64,000 nucleotides of DNA from Dictyobacter kobayashii (lineage in GTDB: Bacteria > Chloroflexota > Ktedonobacteria > Ktedonobacterales > Ktedonobacteraceae). Shown here one piece after another: positions 1 through 9,625 of the stretch (its first letter is position 1; each line of letters opens with the position of its first letter). The stretch lies in contig NZ_BIFS01000002.1 of NCBI RefSeq assembly GCF_003967555.1, forward strand, positions 310,001-374,000, in the 5' to 3' direction. The notes beneath the pieces were generated by a model. It saw nothing but the letters and a program-made list of their open reading frames with translations. It was not told where the DNA came from and searched no databases. The position numbers were made by a program, and so were the translations under genes.

Positions 1-2823
1 GCAGCACTCCCCAACAACCTTACGTAGATAGTAAAGCGTAGAGCGCCAGGTGTGATCTGTCTGCTCATCGACATTCGACCAGAGTGCAGTGATAAGCTGT
101 TCCTTTCGCAACGGCGTTTTACTTTTGTCAAGGAGTAAGAAGAACAGCTCCATCGAGCGAGCCATGCGCCAACGAGTAACTGGCTTCTCATTAAGCAACA
201 CGACTGGTTCTCCCAAGGCATAGATCTTCATCGAGGGTAGATCAGCTAGCCCCGGGTGTGTTGGAGAGACGACTGCAATTCTCGATGCGTATTTTCCTGC
301 CAATTGGTCAGGCTCTTTTATCTTCAACAAGGATCTTAAAGGTGCAGCTTCTTCCAGCGATTGTACTTCTTTCATCAGAGCTGGCAGGCGCCGCAATTCG
401 AGGTGCGTGCACTGCTCGTAACTATAGTGAGTCAGCAGTTCCGTAATCTGCATTATTGCTTGTACAACTCGCTCTCTCTGGTCTAATGAGCTCATACATG
501 CGGCCACTCGTAACAGTGCTTGCAGATGTCTGATCTTATTGTTCGTCGACGCAAGTACCTTTTCGACTGCGTTCAAACAACTCCAAGCTCTCTCATATTT
601 CCCCTGATAGAGCAAAATAGTTCCACGAGTCAACTCCATAAGCACTTCATTCTCACCCTTTGGATGGAGTTGCTCCATGCGTGCCACAAAGGTTAGAGCC
701 GTCTGTGTATCTTTTGAGAACAAATATGCAAAGGCAACACCTCGCAAAGCAGTGTGAATCAGATCAGCTTCTTGGACTTGCAAGGCGATAGCCAGTCCCT
801 CTTCGCTGACTTCCAATGCTTGCCTATGTCGATCCTGGTCGTCATAGATGGTTCCTAACATCACCAAAGCAAAGCCTTCCCCTCGGAGGAAATGAAGATC
901 TCTAGCCAGGGATAAGGCTTCCTGAGATACACTTTCCGCTTCAACATACTTCCCTTCTCTCCACAAGTGGAGGCCAACACGAATCAAGTGTTCCACTTTA
1001 CACCAGGGGTCATTAATATGATTCAAAATGCGATTAGCCTGGTAGAGATGATATTCAGCTAATGTAGAATTCCCGGACAAACTATAAGCGCTCATTAGCG
1101 CACTATGAATATTGGCTGTTTCCCGATTCGCTGTGTTGCGCCCCCATAACTGTAGCGCATTCTGAAACTCAGCAATACCAGTCGTCAAATCTCCTAATAA
1201 ATTGGTACAAACTGCTAGCCGAAGGTGTGCTGCTGCCCGTAAAGATACATCATTTACAGGCACATAATCAAAAATTTTTTTGCTGAGGCTCCTGGCTTGC
1301 TCATATTCTCCACGCAAGAATAAGACTTTGCTTTCCAAATTGGCAAGCTCCGCCAGAAATGCTGGAACATCATCTGGATGAATGAAAGTTGGTTGCTCTT
1401 TGATGATGGTCTCCACCCGATGCAGTAATGGTGGTACAGGAAGATGTTCCCCTAGCAGCAGATACAAATTAGCTCGGATCAGGAGGATCTGAGGATGGCG
1501 ATTCCAGACTTCAGGAGGCAAAGTATCAATCCACTGCACCAGGGTCTCTCGCTGACCCAACGACAATAATTCTGAGCTAACAGTAATGATGAGATCAGCC
1601 TCTAGATCAACATCTCCGGCTTCTTGCGCATGAAAAATAGCCTGCTCATACTCATGTAGATCGAGAAAAAGAGCTGCGGCTCGACGATGAAGCTCACGAA
1701 AACGCTCGGGAGTGTGCCGTCGTAACTCTACGTGGAAGAGAGCCCCAATGATGGGATGGATAGCATACGAAGCTTCCTGCTTAGGCCCATGTTCTTGACA
1801 AGTCACAAATAGCCCATGCTGCTCCAAATAGTGTAAATGAATAGCCGAGTCAGTACGGTCAAGTAATTGATTACATAAAGATGGAGTCATATATTGTAGT
1901 GTAGATGCCTCTTTTAAAAAAGTATAAACCTCAGGCTCTGCTTGAAAGACTTCCTGTGCTACATATTCAAATAAACTTTGCTGGTACTCATCAATTTCCA
2001 GCACATTCGGTTCCTGAGTAGTATGAGATTTTTGAGAAAAATTTAATAATTGTGTTTGGCCCAAACGGGTACCTAGTAGGATTCCAGCGATCCAGCCACC
2101 AAATGAGTCTGTCAGAGACTGTACCTCCTGCTTGGAAAGAGGAACCTGTTGCAATTGGGCAAGATCCTGAATATCCTGTTTGCTGAAACGCAGTTTACTG
2201 ACTCCTAGTGCAAAGACTTGGCGCTGCATCATCAAGGTCATAAGGGGAAATCGAGGAATTGTGCGACTCTCAATGATGAGAGCACAGTTAGCTGGTAAAG
2301 TGGTCAGGAGTCGATTCGCAAGGGTATGGATGAACGGATTGATTTGTATTTCGTGATAATTGCAGAGCACTAACGCTATGCGGCCTGTTACTTCGGTTTC
2401 CATCGCGTATGTGAGCGCATCTATGACTGCTTCGTAGTGAGCCGTAGAAGCCTGATTAGAGGTTTCAGCGGCAATGGCGTTCTCCAATACCTGTTCAAGG
2501 CCATTTCCAAATCCCGAAAAATGCATGCGAATACTCTCAAAGAGTGTTCTCAAAAAGGTTGTTTTGTCTGTATCCGTGTGATCAAGAAAATACCAGCAGC
2601 AGGTCAGTGAGCACTGTCTGGCAAAATCGGCTAGTAAAGTCGTTTTTCCATATCCTGCTGGAGCACATAACAAGACAAGCTTACATCCCATACTTGTAGA
2701 TGTTGTTCCCTCGAGTGCTTGTTGCAATTCGGTCACCAGTGACTGACGATGTACAATGCGTGGCAACGTAGGGGGAATGATTTTTCGCCGCCGTCTGATG
2801 AGGCCTTGCTCGGATACGCTCAT
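1..2823 (-). CDS. STAND ATPase / TPR transcriptional regulator with C-terminal winged helix (partial, 3' end outside window)
   Basis: An open frame of 941 codons runs leftward from an ATG at 2823 to base 1 without a stop, so the C-terminus lies outside the window. The start is supported by an AAAGGAG ribosome site 8 nt upstream. A P-loop (APAGYGKTT, about residues 54-62) begins a MalT/LuxR-like STAND NTPase domain, followed by a long helical TPR-like region. From about residue 865 (MKIYALGEPVV...) a winged-helix domain of the OmpR/SARP type begins and is cut off by the edge. Such proteins are cytoplasmic signal-responsive transcription activators: nucleotide binding and TPR-mediated partner or ligand sensing control DNA binding. 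The ligand and targets cannot be told from sequence. The domain order STAND-TPR-wHTH with the DNA-binding domain at the C-terminus resembles LuxR-type MalT architecture, but with a BTAD/OmpR-like fold instead of a LuxR HTH. Confidence 0.85.
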   Translation of the reverse strand, partial: MSVSEQGLIRRRRKIIPPTLPRIVHRQSLVTELQQALEGTTSTSMGCKLVLLCAPAGYGKTTLLADFARQCSLTCCWYFLDHTDTDKTTFLRTLFESIRMHFSGFGNGLEQVLENAIAAETSNQASTAHYEAVIDALTYAMETEVTGRIALVLCNYHEIQINPFIHTLANRLLTTLPANCALIIESRTIPRFPLMTLMMQRQVFALGVSKLRFSKQDIQDLAQLQQVPLSKQEVQSLTDSFGGWIAGILLGTRLGQTQLLNFSQKSHTTQEPNVLEIDEYQQSLFEYVAQEVFQAEPEVYTFLKEASTLQYMTPSLCNQLLDRTDSAIHLHYLEQHGLFVTCQEHGPKQEASYAIHPIIGALFHVELRRHTPERFRELHRRAAALFLDLHEYEQAIFHAQEAGDVDLEADLIITVSSELLSLGQRETLVQWIDTLPPEVWNRHPQILLIRANLYLLLGEHLPVPPLLHRVETIIKEQPTFIHPDDVPAFLAELANLESKVLFLRGEYEQARSLSKKIFDYVPVNDVSLRAAAHLRLAVCTNLLGDLTTGIAEFQNALQLWGRNTANRETANIHSALMSAYSLSGNSTLAEYHLYQANRILNHINDPWCKVEHLIRVGLHLWREGKYVEAESVSQEALSLARDLHFLRGEGFALVMLGTIYDDQDRHRQALEVSEEGLAIALQVQEADLIHTALRGVAFAYLFSKDTQTALTFVARMEQLHPKGENEVLMELTRGTILLYQGKYERAWSCLNAVEKVLASTNNKIRHLQALLRVAACMSSLDQRERVVQAIMQITELLTHYSYEQCTHLELRRLPALMKEVQSLEEAAPLRSLLKIKEPDQLAGKYASRIAVVSPTHPGLADLPSMKIYALGEPVVLLNEKPVTRWRMARSMELFFLLLDKSKTPLRKEQLITALWSNVDEQTDHTWRSTLYYLRKVVGECC

Positions 2824-3581
2824 TTAAAGAACTCCTTTCGTCTTTATATAGATATATTTCTACGCAATAACTATAAGGGTCTCAAAGTAAGCGCTGCTGC
2901 CGCCAGTTGAGCTTGACCCGGTTTCGTAGAGTCTCCAGAGGTTTGAGATGAGGACGAAAGAAAATGTTTTGACATAATGTTAAGTTGATATAGTTATTAT
3001 AGCAAAGAAAATTTCATACGTCAAACATAACATTACATATATTGTTTCCCCACCAGTACACAATTGATCAGAATCCCGTATCCAATCGCGAAATGCTAAA
3101 GAACCCGATTATGATGCACTTCTATGTAGGCAAAGAGTGCCAATCGTGCTTCAACATGTGATGAGTACATATTTCACCTACACATCCGTTTTGTCCTTGA
3201 GTATATTGACTGGTTTTCAGTGTGCCAAGGCTGCCGATGCCCATGCAGTCTTGCCGCAATTCCAAACCAGAATAAAGAGCGATATGAAGCAATAGAGATT
3301 TTTTTTGGGGGGGTTATTTGTTAATTTAATGATTAATAAACACAAAAATATATAAAAATTTAATAACATCATTTATTGAAATAAAAATTATAATATGATT
3401 GAACATTTTATTATTATATTACAAATTTAATAAGTGAATACAGATTATTTATGGTTCAAATGCTCGCTATTATATAACATTCAATACCTATACTATATTT
3501 TAGAAAATGGATGCGGCCACTTGACACGCTCGTCATCTTTCGATATCCCCCGGGAAGGAAACAGATGGTGGAGCAGATACG
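2824..3581. other. Intergenic region with an AT-rich island
   Basis: No convincing gene. It holds the upstream region of the leftward STAND regulator and of the rightward nucleotidyltransferase gene. A TTGACA at 2969-2974 is followed by AT-rich sequence, but no -10 at the standard spacing is clear. From about 3299 to 3475 the sequence is extremely AT-rich and begins with a T8G7 run (3300-3316). It looks compositionally foreign to its neighbours. Confidence 0.5.
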
Positions 3582-4340
3582 ATGAGAACACAATCTATTG
3601 ATACGTCTCCAGAATTCGAGCGGATACAGATTGCTCGCATCCGTACATTTTCCGCTGCCAAAAAGTTCAGATCGGTCTGCAGTTGGACACAATCTATGAT
3701 ATACGCTAACCTTGAGACAACCCATGGATCTTCTCTTCAGAATCGTATGCTGGCATTTGTTGCTCGCGAATATGGGGGTCATCTTGCCCACCTCTTTGCC
3801 AATGCGATTGAAACGCAACAGACCTGGAACCTCCAGGCACCTGACGTTCAGGAGGCGGCCCGCCCGATCATCAAGATCGCTGAACAGCTCAAAGCCCCTA
3901 CTCTAATGATGGGCTCTGTGGCAAGCTCAATCTACGGATTGCCCAGATCCGTACAGGATGTCGATCTCCTGGTCGATTTCAACGGAGACCACCTTGCTTT
4001 TCTCTTTGAGCACCTGATACACGATCATATTTTCGATCCAGACACAATCACCCTGGCTCCCCTCCAGCATACAACGTTCAGCGCGCTGCATCGCTCGCGG
4101 CTCATCAAAATTGATGTCTTCCTCCCCTCTACAGTGCTTGACAAAGCGGTCTTAGCACACCGACAGCCCCATGTACTCATCGAAGAAAAAGCCCCACTTT
4201 TTCTCGCCTCGCCTGAAGACATGACACTGCTCAATCTCTTAAGCCATCAAAAACAGGGAAACACCGCCGATGATCAATGGAACGGTATTTTGGGTCTCCT
4301 CAAGGTACAAGCACCAACCATAAATGTCACAGCTCAATAG
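3582..4340 (+). CDS. Nucleotidyltransferase-fold protein (AbiEii/DUF6036-like), fused to its usual partner domain
   Basis: The 252-residue product has two parts. Residues about 8-78 (SPEFERIQIARIR...FVAREYGGHLA) match a small helical domain that in many cyanobacteria and Chloroflexota is a separate gene preceding a nucleotidyltransferase. Residues about 81-245 carry the nucleotidyltransferase core: GSVASSIYG, then the acidic VQDVDLLVDF motif, and a late QWNGILGLLKVQ segment. Related proteins act as toxin/antitoxin-like nucleotidyltransferases (type IV AbiEii-like), but activity here is inference. The C-terminus stops abruptly after the QWNGILGLLKVQAP segment, about 30 residues earlier than expected for the family, so the gene is probably 3'-truncated. 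A GGAG lies 9 nt before the ATG. The next segment contains pieces of a second copy of the same family. Confidence 0.65.
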   Translation: MRTQSIDTSPEFERIQIARIRTFSAAKKFRSVCSWTQSMIYANLETTHGSSLQNRMLAFVAREYGGHLAHLFANAIETQQTWNLQAPDVQEAARPIIKIAEQLKAPTLMMGSVASSIYGLPRSVQDVDLLVDFNGDHLAFLFEHLIHDHIFDPDTITLAPLQHTTFSALHRSRLIKIDVFLPSTVLDKAVLAHRQPHVLIEEKAPLFLASPEDMTLLNLLSHQKQGNTADDQWNGILGLLKVQAPTINVTAQ

Positions 4341-4401
4341 CATGTCTCGCAAAACGATCCTGCTTTACAAGAAAGAAACACACATATCCTCGGCTTCACC
4401 T

Positions 4402-4651
4402 ATGAATACACCAGAGATTATTCAAGCAATTAGCCCTCTCATCGATGCCTTTGATCGCTTTAACATTCCCTCGCACAAAACTCAATTGGTGGAAATTGGG
4501 AGGAGAAATATCTACGCGACAATGGAATGATATTGTTGAAGTCATCAAGCGCACGAGAGATGCTCTCGATACCATGTATTTGAGACAATTCGCACCCCAG
4601 CTTGGTGTTATAGATATTCTAGAGCAAGTACTCATTGATGCAGAGAGATAA
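4402..4651 (+). pseudogene. Internally deleted second copy of a DUF6036-like nucleotidyltransferase
   Basis: The frame from 4402 starts MNTPEIIQAISPLIDAFDRF, which is how genes of this family begin (helix before the missing GGSVAS motif). After about 24 codons the homology jumps, with a change of frame at about 4472-4480, to the family's C-terminal end: LNWWKLGGEISTRQWND followed by a helical tail ending LEQVLIDAER at a stop at 4651. The central catalytic region (GSxAS and the DxD motif) is absent. This is therefore an internally deleted relic, not two small genes. It lies directly downstream of a related gene, suggesting an old tandem pair of toxin-antitoxin-like modules. Confidence 0.6.
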
Positions 4652-4678
4652 ATCATCAGCGAGAAAGAGAGCAACCTC

Positions 4679-5092
4679 ATGGGAATCGAGCCGTTGCGTT
4701 ACTCAATGAACATGCAATGGAACGAAGAGGATCAGGCGTACATTGTCACAGTTCCAGAACTCCCTGGCTGCAAGCCGCATGGAAAAACATATATCGAAGA
4801 TGTAAAGCAAGAGCAAGATGCCATAGAAAGCTGGATTAAGGCAAACAAAGCATGGGGATGTCCGATTCCTGCACCAACACCACTATGGCTGTATCATAAA
4901 AACAGTCCCTGCGATCAACACCAGGCGAAAGGAACTATTTTCTCATGCTTCTTCCACTTCGTGTGCTCTTTGACCATGATTCATACCCAGGTGCCTTTTG
5001 ACAGCGGCACTTTCCTCTTGACCCAATTGTTGCCGCAGCGTGAGCAGATCTCCACCTTCCTGCAGATAGCGCACCGCAAACGTATCGCGTAA
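4679..5092 (+). CDS. HicB-like antitoxin, 3' end running into a mobile element
   Basis: Residues 5-63 have the HicB partial-RNase-H-fold pattern: YSMNMQWNEEDQAYIVTVPE, LPGCKPHG, then a helix with QDAIESWI and a PIPAPT end. HicB proteins neutralise HicA mRNA interferases and often repress their own operon. No HicA gene (small dsRBD-fold toxin) is visible beside it. After about residue 70 the frame continues, without a stop, antisense through the end of the tyrosine recombinase gene (4943 onward), so the tail is not native. The likely native part is 4679 to about 4930. The conserved part is intact, so a short functional HicB-like solo protein remains possible. Confidence 0.6.
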   Translation: MGIEPLRYSMNMQWNEEDQAYIVTVPELPGCKPHGKTYIEDVKQEQDAIESWIKANKAWGCPIPAPTPLWLYHKNSPCDQHQAKGTIFSCFFHFVCSLTMIHTQVPFDSGTFLLTQLLPQREQISTFLQIAHRKRIA

Positions 5093-5671
5093 CAGGACAG
5101 GACCAACCTCTTTTCGCGTGATCGCTGCCCGTTTCCTGAGTCGCCCAAACAAAAGTGCAATGCTATTGCTGGTGAGAGGGTGCCCTGCCTCAGAAAGAAA
5201 CAGAGGCTCCTCTCCCACTCGTCTTCGCTTCACATCCTGACCAGCCTTCAGGCGATGGTGATCCAGATACAGGTACAGATAATGGAGTCCCTCATGCCCC
5301 AAGGGAATCCATCGCCGCGTAGAGCCCTTCCCTCGTACCCTGAGCCTGCCTTGTTCACGATCCACATCCGAAAGACACAGCCCGCAAACTTCAGCAGTAC
5401 GCATTCCGGTCTCAGCAAGGATCCAGAGCACGGATTGATTACGCGCTGCAGCCTGATCCGCTCCTGTTGCCTTCTCCCTCCTAGGCTGACAGGCCAACAA
5501 CAAACGTTCCCATTCCTCCAGTTCTACGAGGTGAAGAAGCCCAGGGTCCTCGTGAGGCACGTACAAATTCACAAAGGGCGTCCGCTTCAGATACCGTTGC
5601 CGCACCAACCACTGGCAAAAGGCCCGAGCCGAGCGAGCATACGATGCGATGGTTCCAACAGCGCGGAGCAT
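4943..5671 (-). pseudogene. Tyrosine recombinase catalytic domain, frameshifted from its N-terminal part and lacking the Tyr nucleophile
   Basis: This frame encodes the C-terminal catalytic half of a phage-integrase-type recombinase: the first Arg motif in ETGMRTAEVCGL, the second Arg box LLRDTFAVRYL, then LGQ and AVKRHLGMN. In the family the nucleophilic Tyr lies 9 residues after the H/W of the LGH motif. Here Q stands for that His and the residue at +9 is His (codon CAC), so DNA cleavage chemistry should be lost. The core-binding N-terminal domain of the same protein (SIEQAIQGYLEAQRRG...VQGWFTFLRERPT) is encoded upstream in another frame. Adding one G to the GG at 5673-5674 would rejoin them (RPTAKGMLRAVGT). 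The gene therefore belongs with the DDE open frame upstream. Confidence 0.7.
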
Positions 5672-7331
5672 TCCTTTGCCGTTGGTCGCTCACGAAGAAA
5701 CGTGAACCAACCCTGTACTGCGGCCTCGGTAATCTGATGGATGAGAACACACTGGCACTCGGTGAGCAGATACTGTTGGAACAAACGCAGGGCCGTCTGG
5801 TGCCATTCCAGCGTTTTTGGCCGTCTTTTGCCTCTGCGTTGTGCCTCAAGATAGCCCTGAATGGCTTGCTCAATGGAGAGCGACGCCCCTCTCTGACGCG
5901 ACGCGCTACGGTGAGCAACGTTTTGTGATAGTGGACCTCCCTGAGAGTGCTCTTGGTCCGGCATAAGCGTATGCGACCCGGTGGTGCTGACTGCGATTTT
6001 CGGTACCTCCTTCGCCTCATCCACAATAGGACAGCGAGAAGAGGTCTGTTGTCCTGGTGGGTGTTCCTGTAATATGTCTCTCGCAAGAGAAACCGTGGTA
6101 GATCGAATCGGCAGGTCTGGTTGGCAAACCACTCCATCTGATCTCTCTGGCACCAAAAGACGACACCCCTCTTCATGGAATATGGCCTCTTGCCATTGTT
6201 CACCACGTGTCTCTTGCAGACGAACTCGTATCTTGTGCACACCTCGCTGTAACGTGCGCAGATGGAATGGCTGGTAACGCTCAGGAAACAGGCACTGCAA
6301 TTCCCGAAACATCTCGCTACAGGCACGTTCAGGGTGGGCAATTACCCAGGATGCGATTAGTTTCCACACGTCCTTGAATGGATCGTGACACGTTCGCGGC
6401 CAGTCGAGGAGCGTCTGCAGTGATGGCAGCTCATGCACCTGCTCATGCTGTTCCAAGATCAATGCTGAGGGAAGGACATCGGCTGCCAGAGCTGCTGGCA
6501 AACAACGTTCGACATAAAATCGCTGCACTGGAAGCGCCGCTGGAGAGACAGCGGCGCTTCCAGTGCAGGCGAAGAGCGCCTGCTGCATCTCTTTCACCTG
6601 TGCAAAGAGCAGGATAGGGTCTATGACTCGAAACATCTGCATCAACGCCTGCTCGCTTGCGTCAGAGAGCACCTTGGAACGTATCAGACGTTGCAGTGGC
6701 GTCCTGGCCACATCGTAGACGAGGTGGACCTTTCTTCCATCGACCTGTTTCGCTTGTAATTTCATCGAGGGCTGAAAACAATTGACATAGAAGTGCAGCG
6801 CTCGGTAGACCTCACCCAGCTGTTGATAGGCTTGCATTCCAACAAACCGATCATACCCAACCACCTGGCGTACGATAGTGCCATTTTTCTGCTCAACATA
6901 ACACTGATCATTCTTGAGCGCTGGGCGTCCTCGGGTAAAGGAGATCTGTTCCTGCTCACAATAGCTCAGGACCGCCTCATTAATGAATTCTCCTCCATTA
7001 TCGGTATCGAGCCCCAGGATGGGAAAAGGAAAGACCTCGCGTGCCTGTCGCAACGCGTCGAGGACACTCTCCTGGCACTTGGACAAAAGGGGAAGGCATT
7101 CCGTCCATCCTGTGGCAATGTCCGTAAGGGTGAACGTGTAGAGAAAACTTCCCTTGGTGTCAGCCCCACCATGGGCCACCAGATCTGCTTCCAGAAAACC
7201 AGGTTGGATCTCATTCCACTGCTGAAATGTCCGCATGGGAATCTGTTGCTTGAGCAGTGTTCCTGGACGTGTCGTGGAGAGGCCAGAGGGACCACGTCCG
7301 CGATGCATACGCAGCAAGCGATCGGCCGTAG
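5672..7331 (-). pseudogene. DDE transposase (rve-type) joined to the N-terminal domain of a tyrosine recombinase; 5' end removed by IS21
   Basis: The frame is open through the IS21 end (its first 47 codons, above 7331, are IS-derived), but the native N-terminus is missing. It encodes a retroviral-integrase-like catalytic core with the three acidic residues in GFLEADLVAHGG, LGLDTDNGGEF and CYVEQKNG; the last two are 35 residues apart (D-35-E). A C-terminal transposase region follows (PERACSEMFRELQ...LRTLQRGV), then a low-complexity linker, then the SAM-like core-binding domain of a tyrosine recombinase. The frame breaks near 5672 and resumes in the next feature. A DDE transposase and a tyrosine recombinase in one continuous frame is unusual. 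It could be a true fusion, or two genes merged by a lost stop codon. Confidence 0.65.
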
Positions 7332-7482
7332 TGTCAAGGCCGGTGTAATCACGAGCCGATTGAGAATTGGCCGCCCTAGTGAAACGAACTCCAAAGAACA
7401 ACATTCCATGAGCGCCGGCGAACAAATGCCGACCAAACTGCGCCAGAATCAAGTGATCCCAACGCCGGCGCACAAACGCCGC

Positions 7483-8277
7483 TTACCGAACGCCGGTAGA
7501 TTTGCCGCCGGTGGCGCTGAGAGCCACTTCCGGTGAGGCTGAGAGGCTCGTACGCTCGGTCTGACGCTCCTTCATGCGATAACTGCGCCCATTAATGGGG
7601 ATAACCTCAGCATGGTGAAGCAGCCTGTCGAGCAGTGCTGTGGCAAGCACTTCATCCCCCAGGAGAGCGCCCCATTGAGCAAAGCTCGTGTTGGAGGTCA
7701 GGATGATCGAGCCATGCTCATAGCGTGCCGTCACCAACTCAAAGAAGTGGTGCGCCTGCTCCTGTGACAGCTTGGTGTAGCCGACTTCGTCGATGACCAG
7801 CAGACTGGGCGCGATATAGCGCCGCAGACGCTGCCGCATGAGGCCAGGATGCGATGCACTTTCCAGGGCCTGTGCGAGCTCAGCCAGGGTCGTAAACAAC
7901 ACGGAATGCCCTGCTGCGAGCGCTCGATCCGCCAACGCCAAGCTCAAGTGTGTTTTGCCTGTCCCCGGAGGGCCGAGGAAGACTACATTGGTACAGGTTC
8001 GCACAAACGAGAGATCCGCCAGTTCCCGCAGTCGCCGTTCGGAAAGGGTCGGCTGAAAGGAGAAATCGAACCCATCCAAGGTCTTTTTTCCAGGAATGCG
8101 CGCCGCTTTGAGCCGCCGAGCGATGGCCTTCTGCTCACGTCCATCTAACTCCGCAGCCAGAGCTCGTTCCAGCAACATCTCATAGGTCCACTGCTCGTGC
8201 CGGGCCGCATTTAGGACGTGTGGCAGTGCTGCTTCCAAGTGCGTTAAGTTCAGTTGTTTGTATACTCCTTTCTTCAT
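7483..8277 (-). CDS. istB: IS21 helper ATPase IstB (copy 1)
   Basis: The 264-residue AAA+ ATPase has Walker A GPPGTGKTHL and Walker B LLVIDEVGY, and its protein is the same as in copy 2. IstB forms ATP-dependent oligomers on DNA that select the target and activate the IstA transposase. The start chosen is ATG at 8277 (MKKGVYKQL). It has an AGGAGG site about 7 nt upstream and overlaps the istA stop in an ATGA arrangement, consistent with translational coupling. A longer in-frame start at 8310 lacks such support. It is intact. Confidence 0.92.
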   Translation of the reverse strand: MKKGVYKQLNLTHLEAALPHVLNAARHEQWTYEMLLERALAAELDGREQKAIARRLKAARIPGKKTLDGFDFSFQPTLSERRLRELADLSFVRTCTNVVFLGPPGTGKTHLSLALADRALAAGHSVLFTTLAELAQALESASHPGLMRQRLRRYIAPSLLVIDEVGYTKLSQEQAHHFFELVTARYEHGSIILTSNTSFAQWGALLGDEVLATALLDRLLHHAEVIPINGRSYRMKERQTERTSLSASPEVALSATGGKSTGVR

Positions 8278-9523
8278 GCGACCACCTCCTGCATGGTCAC
8301 GACTCCACAATACTGATCATACTCCTGGAGGGGACGGCTTTCGACGTCCGGGGCAGGCTGCAAATGGCCTAAGGGCGTGGGCGCACGGCGGGTAGCTGAG
8401 ACGGAGGCGACGGTCTTCCACTGGTCCGCGTGCGGCACGCTCTCTTGCGAGCGCGGTCGCTTCTCGATAGCAAACACCTGAGTGCCAGCCGACCAGACGG
8501 TGAGCAAGCCCTTGCGCTCACGTACCTGGACCTGTTTGCCTGCCAGTTGCAGCGTCCCTGGCAGCCCATACAGCACGCCATCGTAGGAGACGTAGCCATC
8601 CCAGGTGACTTTGCGCTCTTCGGTGGCGAAGCGTTCCCAAGCAAAGTCTTGGGGCAAGGGCAGCAGCTTCTCTTCGGCAAGGCGATCCACGGGCCGTGCA
8701 TGGGTCGTGCGATGCACACGGGAGTTGATACGCTCGCACCACGCATGCGCCTGGCGATTGAGATCATCCAGATCGGTAAAGGTGACCCCACCCATAAACT
8801 CTTCTTGACATGGCTGACTGTACGCTCGACTTTGCCCTTCGTTTGTGGTGTGTACGGCTTGCAGACGCGTGCGCCAACTCCAATGGAAACCATGAAATCG
8901 GCAAAGCGGGGATTCCACCGCGGCTTGTTCTCCTCCATTTCTAAGAGGACGCTCTTCATGCGATCCGTCAGCGCAACCTTCGTTAAGCCACCAAAGTACT
9001 CAAATGCCTCCATTAAGCAGCGGATGAGCGTGGGTGTGTCGCAACGCTTCACAAAGGTCACAAAGCGCATGCGTGAATAGCCAAGGATAGCCGTAAATCC
9101 ATAAAATTTACGCATCTGACCCTCATGCTCGTATACAAACTCGCCCCAATCGAATTGAACCTGCTCTCCTGGATTGGTTTCGTATCGTTGTACGGGCGCG
9201 TGGCCAGCCACTGCAGCCCGCAGCGGCTGCACGTATTCCTTGAGGATACTGATCCTGCCGGTGTAGCCCATCTTCTGTAACCGCTCGAAGATCACCTCGC
9301 AATTGGTGCAATGGTCTTCCATGACCCACTTCTTGATCTGTTCTTTAAATGGATCAAGCTTGGAGGGACGCACCGGACGCGGTTTCGGGATCACCGCCTC
9401 GGGATGTTTCAAGTATTTGCGTACCGTTGTGCGTGAGATCTCCAACTCCTGAGCAATTTCCTGTACATTCTTCCCCTGTGTGTAAAGATCGTGTATTGTT
9501 AGCACTGTCTGACTCCTAAGCAT
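8274..9523 (-). pseudogene. istA: IS21 transposase IstA (copy 1), frameshifted
   Basis: The N-terminal 250 or so residues are identical to copy 2: an HTH (LYTQGKNVQEIAQELEIS) and an rve-type catalytic core with QFDWGEF as the first Asp motif, ALTDRMKSV, and the Glu in TKGKVERTV. After SHVKKSLW the frame is lost because the plus strand reads CCC at 8791-8793 where copy 2 has four bases. The remaining C-terminal part continues in the neighbouring frame to the TGA at 8274-8276, which overlaps the istB ATG. The C-terminal end (SRPLQEYDQYCGV) is intact here and broken in copy 2. As written, this copy would not make a full transposase. Confidence 0.85.
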
Positions 9524-9625
9524 GGTCGGTCTCCTGAGAATATTGTTGTGTTTATATCCTCAGTCTACCGCCTTCTTGGGGGTCGGTCAATTCTTCACCG
9601 GCTCGAGTATACACCGTCCTTAATA

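Larger units (their letters stand above)
7332..9625 (-). mobile_element. IS21-family insertion sequence, copy 1 (2294 bp)
   Basis: The element is nearly identical to the copy at 55851-58143, in opposite orientation. Imperfect terminal inverted repeats of about 40 bp begin TGTCAAGGCCGGTGT (7332) and, on the other strand, TATTAAGGACGGTGT (9625), both followed by a GAGCCG...GAATTG core. It carries istA (frameshifted here) and istB. Flanks differ (GTAG on the left, TCGA on the right), so there is no target duplication. It separates a truncated DDE/recombinase gene from a truncated rpoC, which indicates a deletion or recombination event after insertion. Compared with copy 2 it shows C5 versus C4 near the left terminus, C3 versus G4 (opposite strand) at 8791-8793, and G4 versus C3 at 8330-8333. 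Confidence 0.92.

Noticed and set aside
3456..3475. tRNA T-arm-like sequence GGTTCAAATGC
   Set aside because: No acceptor stem or anticodon arm can be formed around it; no tRNA was found anywhere in the window.
5481..6341. 286-codon leftward frame overlapping the DDE gene
   Set aside because: It is a shadow frame of the DDE/recombinase gene with no domain signature.
7332..7473. First 47 codons of the long leftward DDE frame as a native N-terminus
   Set aside because: They lie inside the IS21 end, which is also present at 57993-58143 in copy 2, so they are IS-derived read-through.
8430..9080. Long plus-strand frame opposite istA (and its twin at 56395-56871 and 56678-57046)
   Set aside because: Antisense shadow of the transposase gene, present in both copies only because the IS is duplicated.
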